A DNA stretch of 64,000 bases from contig OX579635.1 of the NCBI GenBank assembly GCA_951230915.1, positions 33,294,001-33,358,000 of the forward strand. Reading direction: 5' to 3'. This document shows, piece by piece, positions 23,055-34,883 of the stretch; the first letter of the stretch is position 1; each line of letters starts with the position of its first letter. Source of the DNA: Antitrichia curtipendula (Eukaryota > Streptophyta > Bryopsida > Hypnales > Leucodontaceae). Position numbers and translations under genes: made by a program. The notes under the pieces are model-generated. The model ran no database searches. It was not told where the DNA came from and saw only the letters and a list, made by a program, of their open reading frames with translations.

Positions 23055-24404
23055 ATGATAGAAGCATTTCCATCAGGACAGTGTCTGCTAAAAAAAGCAC
23101 TAGGACAATTACGTATGGCTCATACACAACTCGCAGACATGTTGGACTGGGAGAATGAGGAGTTGATACTGGCCAATAAAGATGCTATCATCGTTAAGAT
23201 TGCACTCAAGAAGGCTAATCCTCACAAAATAATAAAAACAACCACCACATTAGCTGGGCCTTTCACTACTACTAACCATCTATTCTTGAGCGGCATCAAC
23301 ATTGAACCATCACAAAAGGCTGCATTGAAAGATCTCATGGAGACGATCCAGACATCTCAGATTGAAAAAGATCCAGCAATGCTTTTGGCTTCAGGAAAAG
23401 GACTTGTGATCCCACTGATCCCATCACAATCAGTTGAAGTTTAGGTAGCAGGGAAAGGATACAGATGTTGGAGGTTGTCTAACATTAACTTGTTAGCACC
23501 AATTTCAATCCCCATGTGGAGCACATGAACCAATATGGAGTCTAATGAAGTCGAATCACTCAAGGCAAATGCAATTGATGGTATAGGAATCCTTTGTGAA
23601 GGCCAACTTATACCTGACGCTTTTCTGCTCAGTCTGTATAATCACAATAAATGTGCATCTATTGAGCTGCGAATTCTCACAAAACAGGGTCTCAACTCCA
23701 ATTATGGGAGAGTGGAGAAGTATTCTTTAGTAATAGAGAACTACCAACATCCCTATTTCAAGTGTATGTGCAAGGCGGATTCAGCAAAGGGATGCAAAGG
23801 AAACATGATGTGCTTTGAGCAAGCCATCTGGTTCATGATCAATAACCTACATATATTCTTTAATAATAAGTACCCTATTTTGTTGACAAAGATTGCATCA
23901 TTTATCATATGGCTAAGCGATGCAGCCCATGTAGCAGTGCGTCACCAAATTACTTTCTAAGAGATCCGGGATATGATAATAAAAGCTTCGTTGCAATTTG
24001 CAACAGATCCAAATGCCAAGTTGCTGACTGGATACCCTCCAAGTGCAGGAGTCCGGGAAATAGAGCAATGGATCAAACCTGCTAATCTACTGGCGTCTGG
24101 CCTAAGTGGGTCTACCAAATAGCCTTAACCGTTGAACAATGGAAATAATCACTCAGAGAATGCAGGCGAGACTATGCCTCATACCCAGCCAAGGAATTTT
24201 CCACGCAGCACAGCACGAGGAGGACGGGGTGGATACAATCAAAGATATCGCTCCACAATGTATTTGGCTCCACAACTAAGAGCTTCACCTTGGGGGCCCA
24301 ACAATGCCCGAGCAAGCATATTGGCTCCACGCCCAAAGGATGCCTTTGCTTTCATTGGGTTGTTTTACCGTGCGGCACAAACATCTCTAGTGGAGTCACG
24401 GTAG
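23055..24404 (+). pseudogene. N-terminal (gag-like) ORF of the retroelement
   Basis: Three open segments (23055-23444, 23535-23960, 24132-24404) lie in the same frame, separated only by stop codons, giving about 450 codons. The first is helical and charged (ADMLDWENEELILANKDAI). The second has a cysteine cluster, FKCMCKADSAKGCKGNMMC, and an aromatic-rich stretch. The third has an arginine/glycine-rich RNA-binding-like tract, STARGGRGGYNQRYR. The frame is then lost near 24350, where the overlapping +1-shifted frame takes over (GCLCFHW, possibly a decayed zinc knuckle). No database family is recognised. Position before an RT and the RG tract suggest a nucleic-acid-binding gag-like protein. Confidence 0.45.
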
Positions 24405-24626
24405 GCATAGTCTTGGGCACCAACGGGCGGTCACTCCCATCCTTAAGTTCAGCCACCTACTCCATTCTACAACGAAGCCACTTGAGAATAATATTATTGT
24501 GCAGAGGCTCCGAGCTGGATTCTTATCAACGATATATACGGACAAAGGCAACTTCTACGTGTGTCGCAGAAGAAGGGGATCAAATACCTTCCAATTTTCT
24601 ACTATAGCCGGACAATGAAGTGGATC

Positions 24627-25190
24627 CTCGGGGAGGTCACTTAGTTCTACTACAACAAACCACGTGCAAACAAGTGGTTTCTAATAAACTATAATTTCAA
24701 CCTAAAATTTTGAGCATTGTTTAATAATGACTATAGGTTTCTATTGCCAAAATTTCAAACTCAAATAAAATATGAAATGATTTCTAGAAGAGATTGAAAA
24801 TGAACTAAAATGGCATGTTTTTCAACTCAAACAATTATAGAGAACACATTTAGATGACCATTGAATCAATATTCAACTCAAAATGAGCTTTCAATAGAGA
24901 GTTATTTTTAGGAATTTTTTGTTCATTTTTTAGACAATTTTTTCTTATATAATATAGGGGTGTGAAAGTTATTTTCCAGTTCTATAGTGTATCTTTTTAC
25001 TTCAAAAATTTGTAACTAATTATTATTAACAAATAAAAATATCAATAATTCAAAACATAAACTTTCAAAGTAGGAAAATCTATTCATATATTTTTTTTTT
25101 AATTTTATTTAAAATTCAAAAAGTAAATAGGGGGTCCAAAGTTTTGATCGCACGTGGTTTCTAATGGACACTCTAAGTGACCTCCACGAG
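24627..25190. mobile_element. hAT-like MITE with perfect 8-bp target duplication
   Basis: The left end is CTCGGGGAGGTCACTTAG. The right end, read on the minus strand, is CTCGTGGAGGTCACTTAG (17 of 18 match). A second shared inverted stretch, AAACCACGTGC, lies just inside both ends. The 8-bp sequence AGTGGATC is repeated exactly on both sides (24619-24626 and 25191-25198). An 8-bp duplication fits hAT-like elements. The interior is AT-rich, 564 bp in all, and non-coding. It inserted into the older retroelement, splitting its coding sequence. Confidence 0.85.
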
Positions 25191-25399
25191 AGTGGATCAA
25201 CCTGTGACACATTTTCAGAGAAGTACATTCTTACTATGGCTTACTTGATCAAGTTGATTTAGAATCTATTGTTTTTCCTGGTCATACAATAGGAACTTAG
25301 CAACTAGATATTAGAAACATTCAGATGTTTTCAAGCAATTCTTGTTTATACATCTATTTGGTCCCAATGATAAATGTGTGTGCGACTCAACAATGCGAT

Positions 25400-27177
25400 T
25401 CCAATCATTCATTGATCCCCTCATAGCTATTGAAGTTCAGGATTATTCTGAATCCATTGATCATATACGTACCATGAACTTGAACATCATCCACAATCTG
25501 AAGTTGTGAGTTGCCCTCCAACTAGGATTAAGCCATATTCTATTAGCCCCTACTGATATTCATCAGGCGGTAAAATTAGTTGTTGATGTGTTTGCACAAC
25601 TCTATGGCATGTTGAACCTGTAGAATCATGCCCTTGACCATGAAGAAGCCACCATACTGTTCCGACAGATGTGTATGAATAGACTCCAAATGGCATCACG
25701 AGAAAATAAATTTGGATTTAAGGTCTCTGGCCCAGCTCTGTTCAATATCCGACCTGTAAACGATGAACTAGGGTGGTTGCTTTCCCACCTCTACATGTCA
25801 GGACTAGATAAAGCGAGTAATAACCCTTGTTTTATGTGTATACGCTACATAAGGTTACAAGCATTCCATTGTTTATTCAGTGATGACTTTACACCATATA
25901 TGGAAGGAAAAAACAGGGCTATGTCTACAGCTATTTTCAATGGTATTAAAGCTAAGATCTTACGCATCCTACCCAAAGCACCTCCCATGTACAATTCATT
26001 GCCCTTTCTTATGGCATCTTACAAGCAACACAAGCTTAAGTATCAATGGATCACAAATACGTTTCATACTATCTACACTAATACTGCCACACTCTTCGTG
26101 ATTGCAACTATAGAAATTCTCAATACCTTTTGGATATGGGCAAATAAAGCAGTAGCTTGTTATCGTTCTTTTTTAAGAACCGAGACCTCCATTTTCTAGA
26201 TGGTCGACTCAGTCCTCCAAGTAAAACTGAATCAATCTAGTGAAATGCATGACATTTATATAGCAGATGTAACGAAATGCTTTGAGTCCATCTCCCTCAT
26301 GGGTTCAGATAATCTTCTGGACGTGGTCAGTTTTCTCGTGAAAATTGGGTACTGTGAGGCTACTCTTGTGCATCCAAAAGCCAATACCAAGCTGTGGATA
26401 AAAATCTCCAATGACGGGACCCCTGTAGCTGCATGTTAGAGCACCACTCCACCACGATCTGGACACTGGATCCACATGCCCATCAAGCGTATATTAGCAC
26501 TTCATGAATGGCTTATGGTGACATTGGGAGATAGAGTATGGCAACAAACGACAAGGATTCCAATGGGATTGGGATGTTCACTATCATGGTGCAATATTTA
26601 CCTCATATCATTCAAGGTCAAATTCATCCAGAGCTTGGCCACTTTAAGATGCACAAATCTCATGGCAAAATTCCAGCATGCATTCCAATACATTGACGAT
26701 ATTTGTTGGTTAAACGTACGTAATCCTCATGAATTTCTAAACCCAGGTCAACTTCATACAACGAGTAATCATTTTTGGATGTATCCACTTCATATTCTCG
26801 AAATTAAATCTGAAGTTGAAAAGTTTGCAGTAGATGATCCGCTACGAGGAATATTTGCGCACTTTATGAACATATAAATTGATCTTAGCCACGATATGCC
26901 GACAAAATTCTCGATCAAGAAGTTTGACAAGCAGCATTTGTTATCGTTCAAATACACACAATTCATAAAATTTTAATCTAACCACCCTATGAGAAATGCA
27001 TACATCATTATCTCACAGGTACTCCCAATCTTATATCTGTCTAACAACACACAATTTATCTTTCAAAAGATTGTCATTCTAATTGGCACCATGGTTAGCA
27101 ATGGCTTCCAGAAGCAACAACTGCGACATAAAGTAGTAACATGGCTGAGTACGGGGCACTTCCCAGCTAGCGCATGA
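25400..27177 (+). pseudogene. Divergent reverse transcriptase (Penelope-like group?)
   Basis: Open segments 25669-26199, 26200-26439, 26476-26877 and 26989-27177 are all in one frame, separated only by stops (TAG at 26197 and 26437, TAA at 26875 and 26974). The same frame extends upstream with GLSHILLAPTDIHQAV. RT blocks in order: fingers YNSLPFLMASYKQHKLKYQW; palm A DVTKCFESISL; palm B RIPMGLGCSLSWCNIYL; palm C with catalytic aspartates FQYIDDICWLN; then a helical thumb with RNAYIIISQVLPILYLS and ending VSNGFQKQQLR. The YIDD box, GIPMG-type block and thumb resemble Penelope-like and related enzymes. No GIY-YIG endonuclease follows the thumb. Clearly a pseudogene copy. Confidence 0.7.
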
Positions 27178-28979
27178 CATCACGTCAGTTATCCATAGTT
27201 TAGGCACGTAGCTTCTACATGAACTAAAAATCCATGGAACCTGCAATCATTGCTCCAAGGAAGATAGTTTGCCATGCATGGCGAGTAAGTTTACAAGGCA
27301 ATATATACAATAGTCCATAATCAAGAGATGAGATATATTGTTGTCTAATGCAATAGAAATAACCAAGAGTTTTTGAGCCTGGTATGCACCTCTGTATGGA
27401 GTGTAGACATACCAGGTCTCATTCTTATAGCGTTGTTACTCAAGGGTTTGGCAACGGGTCTTTTTCTCTCTCTCTCTTAAAAATTTATGTCCATGATAAT
27501 ACATGCTTGAATTAATCTTATATTTGCATCAAATTGCATATATGAAAACCTACTTGGTTGTAATATACACCAATGGATTTTATACAAACCACAACAATAG
27601 CACTATATACCATCAAAGGGTCCCATTCAAATTTAGCCATGACTTTCATAAAATTAGTGGATGTAAGTACCCAGTGACGAAATTAGTATTTGATAAATCT
27701 TTACTTGGAAGGTATATATACTCAATGGTTTACATAGGTTAATATCCCACTAAGCAAGCATACCAATCATCCTTCCATGTAATTATTACAGTTAGCAGGA
27801 CGGTTAGTACTAACCTGATCAAGTGATCATGAGTCTTCTTTTAGTACCTTGGGGCTACATCTATCACCTATACTGTGTCTGTAGCTCTCTTTTTCTCACA
27901 GTGAAGCAATGTTGGTCACAGAATTGGCCGATTAGCTACCACTGCTACTTGCTGGTTGGTGCATGTGGAAGCCTTCGGTGAAGAAATGGCTGCTTCACAA
28001 CAATGTGTTGATTCTATGGACAACGCCAAGGCACGGGGGTTGTACAGTAAAGAGTTTTTTGCTTGCATAGGGTTGTTTTCTATAGTGCTTCATGAATAAT
28101 GTTTGTCTTGCTTTGTTCTTTTGCTGGAAAAAGGTGACAAGGATAACAACTTGAAATGCTTTGAAGACACCTCACACATGTAGACTTACACATTTTTTGT
28201 TGGTTGGTTTGTATGGGCGTAGGTGAGGAGCATTTCTTCCAATTTTCTGGCATAATTGGATGGCAGGATTACGACTATCTCTTTTACTTCTACACCCTAA
28301 TCTCTCCTATTTGCATATGTAGAAGTGTTAAGGGTGCATTTGCATGACTTTGACTTGTTGGTCTGGGCTTTGGTAGTTTCAATGAATACCATACACTCCT
28401 AGGTTCTATCTTAGTTTTACGAGAGATTTTGGTTGGTTACCTCTGTAGAGTGTAGTTGGATGGTTTTGAGATGTATAAGCCTTCGTGCTAAGCGTGATTG
28501 TAATTGTGGCAAGATCTTGTGTGAACATATGATGAACTATTTCTCAATAATATGGCTAGTTCTGCCCTGCACTCCCTCCCGATGGTATACAACTGAGGTC
28601 TTGTTATAATACTTTAAGTCATTACAACAGTGATTCATCTCTGTGTAATCATGTGCTTCATATATTCTTCAACTAACATGTTCTAAATTGATGGTCACGA
28701 ATCTTGAAATTGTCAGAAACTGCCCTGTAATGGAGGTGTCATGTCTACCCTCTCTTTCTCTCTCCCTGGTACAACCAAGCTTTATAAAGAAACACATGGT
28801 ACAACACAAACGGTATCTGATATCCATACATGAGCAATATATATTGGAATAATCTAGGAACAATAATCTGGAACAATATATATTGAAATAATCTAGGATT
28901 CTTACCATAATTTAAGTTTAAAATGAAAAATATAATTTTATAATTGAAAATTATTAAAAGAATTATTAGATGGAAGTTG
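27178..28979. other. Spacer, no gene seen
   Basis: The 3' part of the retroelement may extend a few hundred bases here. A short inverted repeat (CTGGTATG at about 27379, CATACCAG at about 27408) and a CT-rich tract (about 27460-27480) are present. The remainder looks single-copy within the window, with only short unsupported ORFs (27503-27742, 28669-28908). Confidence 0.35.
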
Positions 28980-29941
28980 GTCTAAGTTAGATTGAAAGTT
29001 CAATTAGATTGTAAATACCTCTAAGATGGAACTAAAACACAATAATCTCAAAATTGAGATTGTTCTAGCAAGCAAATTTAACCTTGCTATTGGATATTTT
29101 TGAAAAATTTGAAAAATTTGAAAAATTGTGTTTAGAAATGAATTCTACAAGTTATTTTTTCAAGAATATGCTTAGATTGCCTATAAACAAGATTGTTCAT
29201 AACTTTCACATCATTAATCCAAATGGAATGAAATGAAGCTTCTCATGTAGATAAAAGTATTATCTATAAGAATAAATAAATCTAATTCCTAAAGTTCTAA
29301 AGCCTCTTTTCCATCAAAATCCACTCGAAACTGCCAATTCTATAGGAAAAATAATTTAAATTTTTTTAAATTTTTATATCTAACTATACATTCATGTATT
29401 AGACTTATATAAGAATGTGTGGAAGAAAATTCACAAACTTTGACTGTGTAGAGTGCAAGACATTTTTGTTTAAAGTGAAGAAAACAAATTCTTTGCACTT
29501 TGCTCAATTACATTTTTTGACTTTAAACCTTTATAAATTATCATTTTTGCTCTATTAATTTTGAATTTCTAAATTTATATGATAAATAATTAAGTCGAGA
29601 TTCTAAAATAAATAAATAAATAAATATTTAGTTTTCACTTATTAAAAAACTATTAAGTAGAAGAATTTCCAAGATTGAAGGAAAACAATGGGACTTTAGG
29701 GGTTAATTTCAAGTTTTTGTGCATTTTTTTCTCCTGCCCATTGATGTGAAAATTATTTTTAAGATGTCATAACTTTGGCTTCCTAGGCACTGATCAAAAC
29801 AAAAATTATTTTTTCACAAAGCTAAGAAGTTTTTCTATCTTATTTGAAAACTTCAGAAAGTTTCACTAAGAAATGAGGCCATATAAACCTGCCCAAAATC
29901 CATTTTGCCTCCTGAAGGGACAACGGTTTTTTAGAGGTTAA
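28980..29941 (-). repeat. TTAA-bounded repeat, family A fragments (A2, rearranged)
   Basis: Reverse-oriented family A sequence. An interior part (CTCAAAATTGAGATTGTTC at about 29050) precedes a left-end-like motif (ATTCCTAAAGTTCTAAAGCC at about 29285). It is followed by an internal end GGGACTTTAGGGGTTAA (TTAA 29703-29706) and an outer end with CCCAAAATCCATTTTGCC and AGAGGTTAA (TTAA 29938-29941). The order differs from A1/A4, suggesting nested insertion or rearrangement of two copies. Confidence 0.5.
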
Positions 29942-30904
29942 ACTTTGCAATTTGATTAAATAATTGTGGTGTAGTATAAGTTTGGATATTTTGCACATTT
30001 CTTTTAGAAAATTGTAGGAGTTGTAGACAAATAATATGAGATGGCATTTGTGCACTAGACATTTCTTGTTCTCATCTCTTTGAAGTCACTATGACATCTT
30101 GCCTCTCCAATACTGTCAAGATAGCAAAGGAGTGGTGATCCTCTTAATGTTATTCTCATCATGTTCAATTGATTAAATCCATCGAAATTTATGAAATCAT
30201 ATCTTCAAGGCTTGCCTAATCAATGGATTAATCAATTGAATGAGGCCTGACTAATTGACGAAGATAGCACTCAACAAAAAATCGAGAATCATTTCAACAC
30301 AATTACTGTTTTGAGATGTGTGGCATTCGAAATTGTCTCAATTCTTTCATAATGTGCATGGTTTGTGTATAGAGTTGGAAATTAATCAAATTATACCTTT
30401 GGCAAGCAAGTGAGAGGTTGAATTCCGAGGTTGAATTCCTCAAACTTGAGGATTTTAAAGACAGTTGAAAATGCATCAGAAAAATTGGAATGGATTTTCA
30501 GTGAGTATGTTGCTGACCCTTTTATATCATCATCAGATTTGTACAATTTATTTATGTTAATGTAATTTAGGTGTATTTTTAAGCTAGTTTTCTTAACCAT
30601 TGGTGCACTCATTCCTTTTTTTCCATCACAAATGTAATGCTCTATCATGCATTGTACTAAATTCGAAAAACATTGAAATTTTTTTAAGTTAACGATCAAA
30701 ACAAATCTCTTCAATCAGATATGTAAAATTGATGATTCGTACAATTATCCAACTACATTTTATCAAAGTAAGCTTGTTTGATACGCTCCGAGCAACTCTA
30801 AACTGTAATTTCGCATCAATCATCCTTCAACAATTTGCGAACACTTTGTAAACAAGGTTATTATTATCAGCTTATAGCATTGGAAGAGTAAACACTACGT
30901 GGGC
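29942..30904. other. AT-rich spacer, no gene seen
   Basis: Only unsupported short ORFs occur, including a 107-codon minus-strand ORF at 30391-30714 with no recognisable domain or codon signature. Confidence 0.35.
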
Positions 30905-31200
30905 TAAGGTAGGGGGTTGTAAAAGCAACCTGTCTCTAAAAGCGATCTGGTAGATTTTGCCTTTAACATGTACCAGAAGTGTACATTTCAGGAGGGGGGC
31001 GCTTTTAGAAACCACTGTTTTTCAACTTCAAAAATTCATAACTAATTCCATGAAGGTCCCCAAAAAATGAAATCACTTGGGTTAGATGCCAATTCCATTT
31101 TTCTTACCATGAAAATTTACTGAAAATTGTTTTAAGGAATTTAGTTTCCCCAAAATGCAAATCAGCTGGTAAAGGGTCACTTTTATAGCCCCCTACCTTA
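30905..31200. mobile_element. TA-flanked MITE, copy 1
   Basis: 296 bp. Ends are TAAGGTAGGGGGTTGTAAAA and its inverted counterpart (minus strand TAAGGTAGGGGGCTATAAAA), so the terminal inverted repeat is about 25 bp with few mismatches. The target duplication is TA, as in Tc1/mariner (Stowaway-like) elements. The interior contains CAAATCAGCTGGTAAAGGG and ACTGAAAATTGTTTTAAG, shared with copy 3 in opposite orientation. Confidence 0.8.
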
Positions 31201-32405
31201 AAGGTGAAAAGCAATGCGAAGATGTGAAAAGAATTTTGACACGGAGCAAATGTGGACGATACGAAAAGTGGACTTTGATTTGTCCTTTGCTGTTTTGCAG
31301 GCCGTGGAGCGGCTGACAAAATGACTCCCATTTGCAGGCCAAGTGCTCTTTGCAAGCCCAGCTGCGAAGCAAGTCATCCATCCAGTTTTGGAGCTGCCTC
31401 TCTTAAGAGGTCCTCCATTTTGGAGGGCGGGTGGGCATGCTCTTCTCCATCATACCTCAAGCTCACTCCCATTCCAAACAGAAGTGCAAAATAATGGACT
31501 TTTCAGTTTGTTTCCATTCAATCAATTTTGAGCTGACACAATGAACACGGCCCCAATCTCCAAGGAGGCTTTGATATCTTCCAACATGGATAAATTTTCA
31601 ACTTTATCCGTAAAGACTTTAACTCTTGACTCAAATTCTTGGAATATGTGATGTTTCACTGGCAAAACTGCACCGAATATTTTGTATAACTTCATGCCTT
31701 TGATGTGCAGCATTTAAGAGAGAAGTTAGCATCTGACTGACGGAGCAGGTCACTTACTCAGAACTTAATACCTTGACTCTGGACTTCCCAATAAATAAGG
31801 CTGAGAGAGTAAGTCATCTACAAGAGAACCCAGTTCCAAAGATAACACACCCCTACCCTACCCTACCCTACCCTACCTTACTTCATCTGTTTCAAGAAAA
31901 AGAAAAAGAAAAAGATAACACCAATGCCCGCACGGTTCTAGATGGACGTAAGTTAATGGAACCTGACCCTTTCCTCTTCTTCAGTTCCTCTGAGATACGC
32001 ATGAAAAGAGTGTGAGATACTGAGATCTGCAGATTCTTAAGAAGCCTCACCTGATGACCAATCTCCATTCTACCGTCAACCCATTAATTGTGCAGCCCAG
32101 AATTGGCAAGAGCAGGGTACACTTGTTGGTGACCTAATTCCAGAGTTAAGATTTCAGCTTACCTTAAATGACCGTCGAAAGTAGTAAGGTTCACGCAGGG
32201 TGTGACGGAGGCCACTCATAATGAACACTCCGTCAACCCAGTGGAATCAAACGCTTACGTTAGGTTAAGTTAAAACTCCAGTTGCCTGCTTTGACAGTAG
32301 GTGCTATGGAGAGCACAACCGTCACTTTACAGTAAACAATGAAAGGAAAGGCAAAGGCAAAGGAGCCGTGTTTGCAGACGGGATTCTATATGGTAGACAT
32401 GTCAT
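31201..32405 (-). other. Possible exon or pseudogene cluster, unrecognised
   Basis: This stretch is GC-richer than its surroundings and shows exon-like minus-strand segments. At 31522-31713 there is a 63-codon open segment (LYKIFGAVLPVKHHIFQEFE, then VFTDKVENLSMLEDI), preceded by a plant-like branch point TGCTAAC. At about 32175-32253 there is an open segment WVDGVFIMSGLRHTLREPYY that runs straight into a donor-like AAG|GTAAGC. GTGAGG and GTAAGT donors also occur near 32050 and 31760. Exon phases could not be joined into one reading frame and no family is recognised. A (CCCTA)5 tract lies at 31852-31876. Confidence 0.25.
31852..31876 (+). repeat. (CCCTA)5 microsatellite
   Basis: Five CCCTA units in tandem, followed by a short AAAAAG repeat at about 31892-31915. 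The unit is not the plant telomere heptamer. Confidence 0.85.
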
Positions 32406-32722
32406 TAAGGTAGGAGGTCCATAAACTGCTCATCTAAGAGCTGAAGCTGACTTTGGGGGAGGTAGAATTTCTTAAAATATTTTTCAGTAAATTTTCCTTT
32501 AAAGGCAAGATAAATTGACATCTAACCCAAGTTGTTTCATATTTTTTGAAGCTTTGTCGAATTAGTTATGAATATCTGAAGTTGCAGAAAAGTGCATTTT
32601 TGTGGGCTCTAAAACCGACCACCTCCTCAAATGCACACCACTTGTACATTGGAAAGTGCAAAATGTACTTGTAGAGCCTGATTGGTTTTAGAACCCGCTC
32701 CATTTTAGGACCTCCTACCTTA
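32406..32722. mobile_element. TA-flanked MITE, copy 2
   Basis: 317 bp. The left end is TAAGGTAGGAGGTCCATAAA; the right end on the minus strand is TAAGGTAGGAGGTCCTAAAA. The flanking duplication is TA. The interior (TTTTTCAGTAAATTTTCCTT, GAAGTTGCAGAAAAGTGC) is clearly related to copies 1 and 3 but belongs to a different subfamily. Confidence 0.8.
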
Positions 32723-33285
32723 CTGGTTGTACAGTGCCCTTCCTGTGTTTCTTAATTTTCACCGTCACTTTGAAAAAAAGAGGTGTTGCACGTCATCATT
32801 CCGTGTCATGTGTGTCCAAAAAAAACTGAAAAAAAAGGTTATGCCGATATCTTATCATTACCAAATGTGGGAACAGTAGGAAGCTTTGGTTAAGTTAGTT
32901 GCTCTTGTTGCTACAGTTAATGGAAAACATAGTCAGAACTTGATACAGTACTGTAAGCTTACAGTCAATCGGTGTTGGACAGAGAGGTCTGGTATCAGAC
33001 GAACTAACCTACTTGCAGCCATAACTTCAATATATGATTTAGAACTGATAACCTACTTCAAATATTCGTGGTATGGCAAGTCATGGATAATCAAGGAGTG
33101 CAACACTGAGTGCCACACTTGCCTCAGCTTAATAACAATTTTAATTAACAATTTTGAAAAAATAATTGAAATGGAGTAAAAAAGTAGATCATTGGAGCTA
33201 TTTAAAAACATTTAGAATCAAGAACTACCCTATGTGGAAATTCAGGATTGGGCTTTCGAAATGCCTGTGGGACTTGCTATGTCTT
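32723..33285. other. Spacer, no gene confirmed
   Basis: A 97-codon plus-strand ORF (32886-33179) has no recognisable domain. Nothing else is supportable. Confidence 0.3.
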
Positions 33286-34213
33286 TTAACCTCTTAAATT
33301 CTTTGACTATGTTTTCACCCAAAACGCTCCAAAATTGCCATTTCCACCGCATGGATCGTAAGATTTGAAGAAAAAAACTTTTTTTGACACGTGTAACCCT
33401 AAAATCTTGTAGTATGCTGAGTTGATAACATGTGGAAAAAAATTTAGAAATTTCCACCGCGTGGATTGCAAAATTCACTTAAATCCTTGGGCGGGGCCTT
33501 GCAAAAAATAGGGCAACTGCACTTCACAAGATCACTTTTCTATGGAAAAATGTCCCAAATGGTGGTGCTTCTCTGGGTTATTTTTCCTATACAAGTTGGC
33601 TACATGCTTAAAAAAAATTCACATCGTTTGGAGTTGTACAACATATAAAAAAACAAATAGTAAGTAGAAAGAAGTAGAGAATGATTGAAAATGCACAATA
33701 ATTAAGAATTTAGTTATGGAATTGAAAAATACCAATTCCAATTGTTTTAATGTTTTAACAAACAATCCACATCTTAAGATTTTATTATTTTCAAAAAATA
33801 TTGAAAATTGAGTAAGATAAAGGACTTCAAAGTATTTTTGGGAGGAGAGAATCTATAACTACCCACAAAGTAAAACTCCTAATAACTTTTGACTCATTGA
33901 TCAAAATGGAATGATTAAAAGCTTTCCACGTATATATATAACTCTACAAAACCAATTTCAAAATCTTTCTTCATGAAAAAAAGTGATTTTTTCTGATGTG
34001 CCCGGATTGCTTAGTTGGGGAAAAAGTAGCATGTTAGTCCATAACTTTTGACTTGTATTTCCAAATGTTATGAAATTTAGTGCATATGAAAGATATTCCT
34101 TGTCTCCACCTTCCATTAAATTTCAGCCTAAAATATGCAAAATCTCTAGTCACAACTACTTGCCCAAAATATCTATGTTGCCCCAAAACGCATGCTAGTC
34201 CTGTAGGGGTTAA
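33286..34213 (-). repeat. TTAA-bounded repeat, family B, copy B2
   Basis: 928 bp, reverse orientation. It starts TTAACCTCTTAAATTCTTTG followed by ACTATGTTTTCACCCAAAAC and ends CTGTAGGGGTTAA. TTAA lies at both ends (33286-33289 and 34210-34213). The interior is shared with B1, B3, B4 and B5. Confidence 0.7.
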
Positions 34214-34600
34214 AAGTTAATTCTTCAATTTAGCTACATACTATGCATACAAATGTATATCTATAAACTTGAGCTTGACAAAAATTTGTGGAAAAGTTTA
34301 GAAATTTGTATGAGACACAAATTCCACAAAAATATGATGATGAACTCTACTTGTCATTTCAAATGTGATTTTTATTAATGTATGAGTGCTACAATATTTG
34401 AATTAGCGAATACACGGAGGTTTATAGGTTCCAATTACAACAATGACTTACCCAATTCAAAAGTAGTGCACTCTTGTATAGCAACAATGTATACATTTAT
34501 ATAGTGTCTAATGTCAAGAAATTAATGAGGGGTGACTATTCAGTTAGTGTAGAAATAAAGGTGGACAGTGATGGCAATGTCCCTGAAGGCTTATTTATTG

Positions 34601-34883
34601 TAGAGGGTTGTAAAAGTGACCCTTTACCAGCTGATTTGCATTTGGGGGAAGCTAAACTCCTTAAAACAATTTTCAGTAAATTTTCGTGGTAAGAAAAATG
34701 AAATTGACATCTAATCCAAGTCGTTTCATATTTTTTGGACCTTCATGGAATTAGTTATGAATTTTTAAAGTTGAAAACACAGTGGTTTCTAAAAGCAACC
34801 CCTTCCTGGAATGTACACTTCTAATACATGTTAGAGACAACATCTACCAGATCGCTTTTAGAGACAGGTTGCTTTTAACCTTA
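34601..34883. mobile_element. TA-flanked MITE, copy 3
   Basis: 283 bp, inverted relative to copy 1. It begins TAGAGGGTTGTAAAAGTGAC and runs through CCTTTACCAGCTGATTTGC and TTAAAACAATTTTCAG. It ends GACAGGTTGCTTTTAACCTTA. The last end is shortened relative to copy 1. Flanks are TA. Confidence 0.75.

Larger units (their letters stand above)
22833..27177 (+). mobile_element. Decayed retroelement with gag-like ORF and divergent reverse transcriptase
   Basis: A plus-strand element in two coding blocks: an N-terminal block in one frame (23055-24404) and a reverse transcriptase block in one frame (about 25400-27177). An hAT-like MITE (24627-25190) splits it. Frames are interrupted by stop codons rather than shifts, which allows the domain order to be read. 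No LTRs, integrase, tyrosine recombinase or endonuclease were recognised. Outer boundaries are not defined. The RT resembles the Penelope-like/TERT-proximal group more than Ty1, Ty3 or LINE enzymes, but that assignment is an inference. Confidence 0.6.

Noticed and set aside
25507..27177. Stop-codon reassignment (TAA/TAG read as glutamine), because the RT frame is unbroken except for TAG/TAA codons
   Set aside because: An in-frame TGA also occurs upstream (about 25507, in the frame of GLSHILLAPTDIH). The intact Bcd1-family gene uses only CAA/CAG for glutamine with no internal TAA/TAG. Ordinary decay of a methylated transposon (C to T) explains the stops.
31852..31876. (CCCTA)5 as an interstitial telomere
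   Set aside because: The unit is a pentamer, not the plant CCCTAAA heptamer, and only five units are present.
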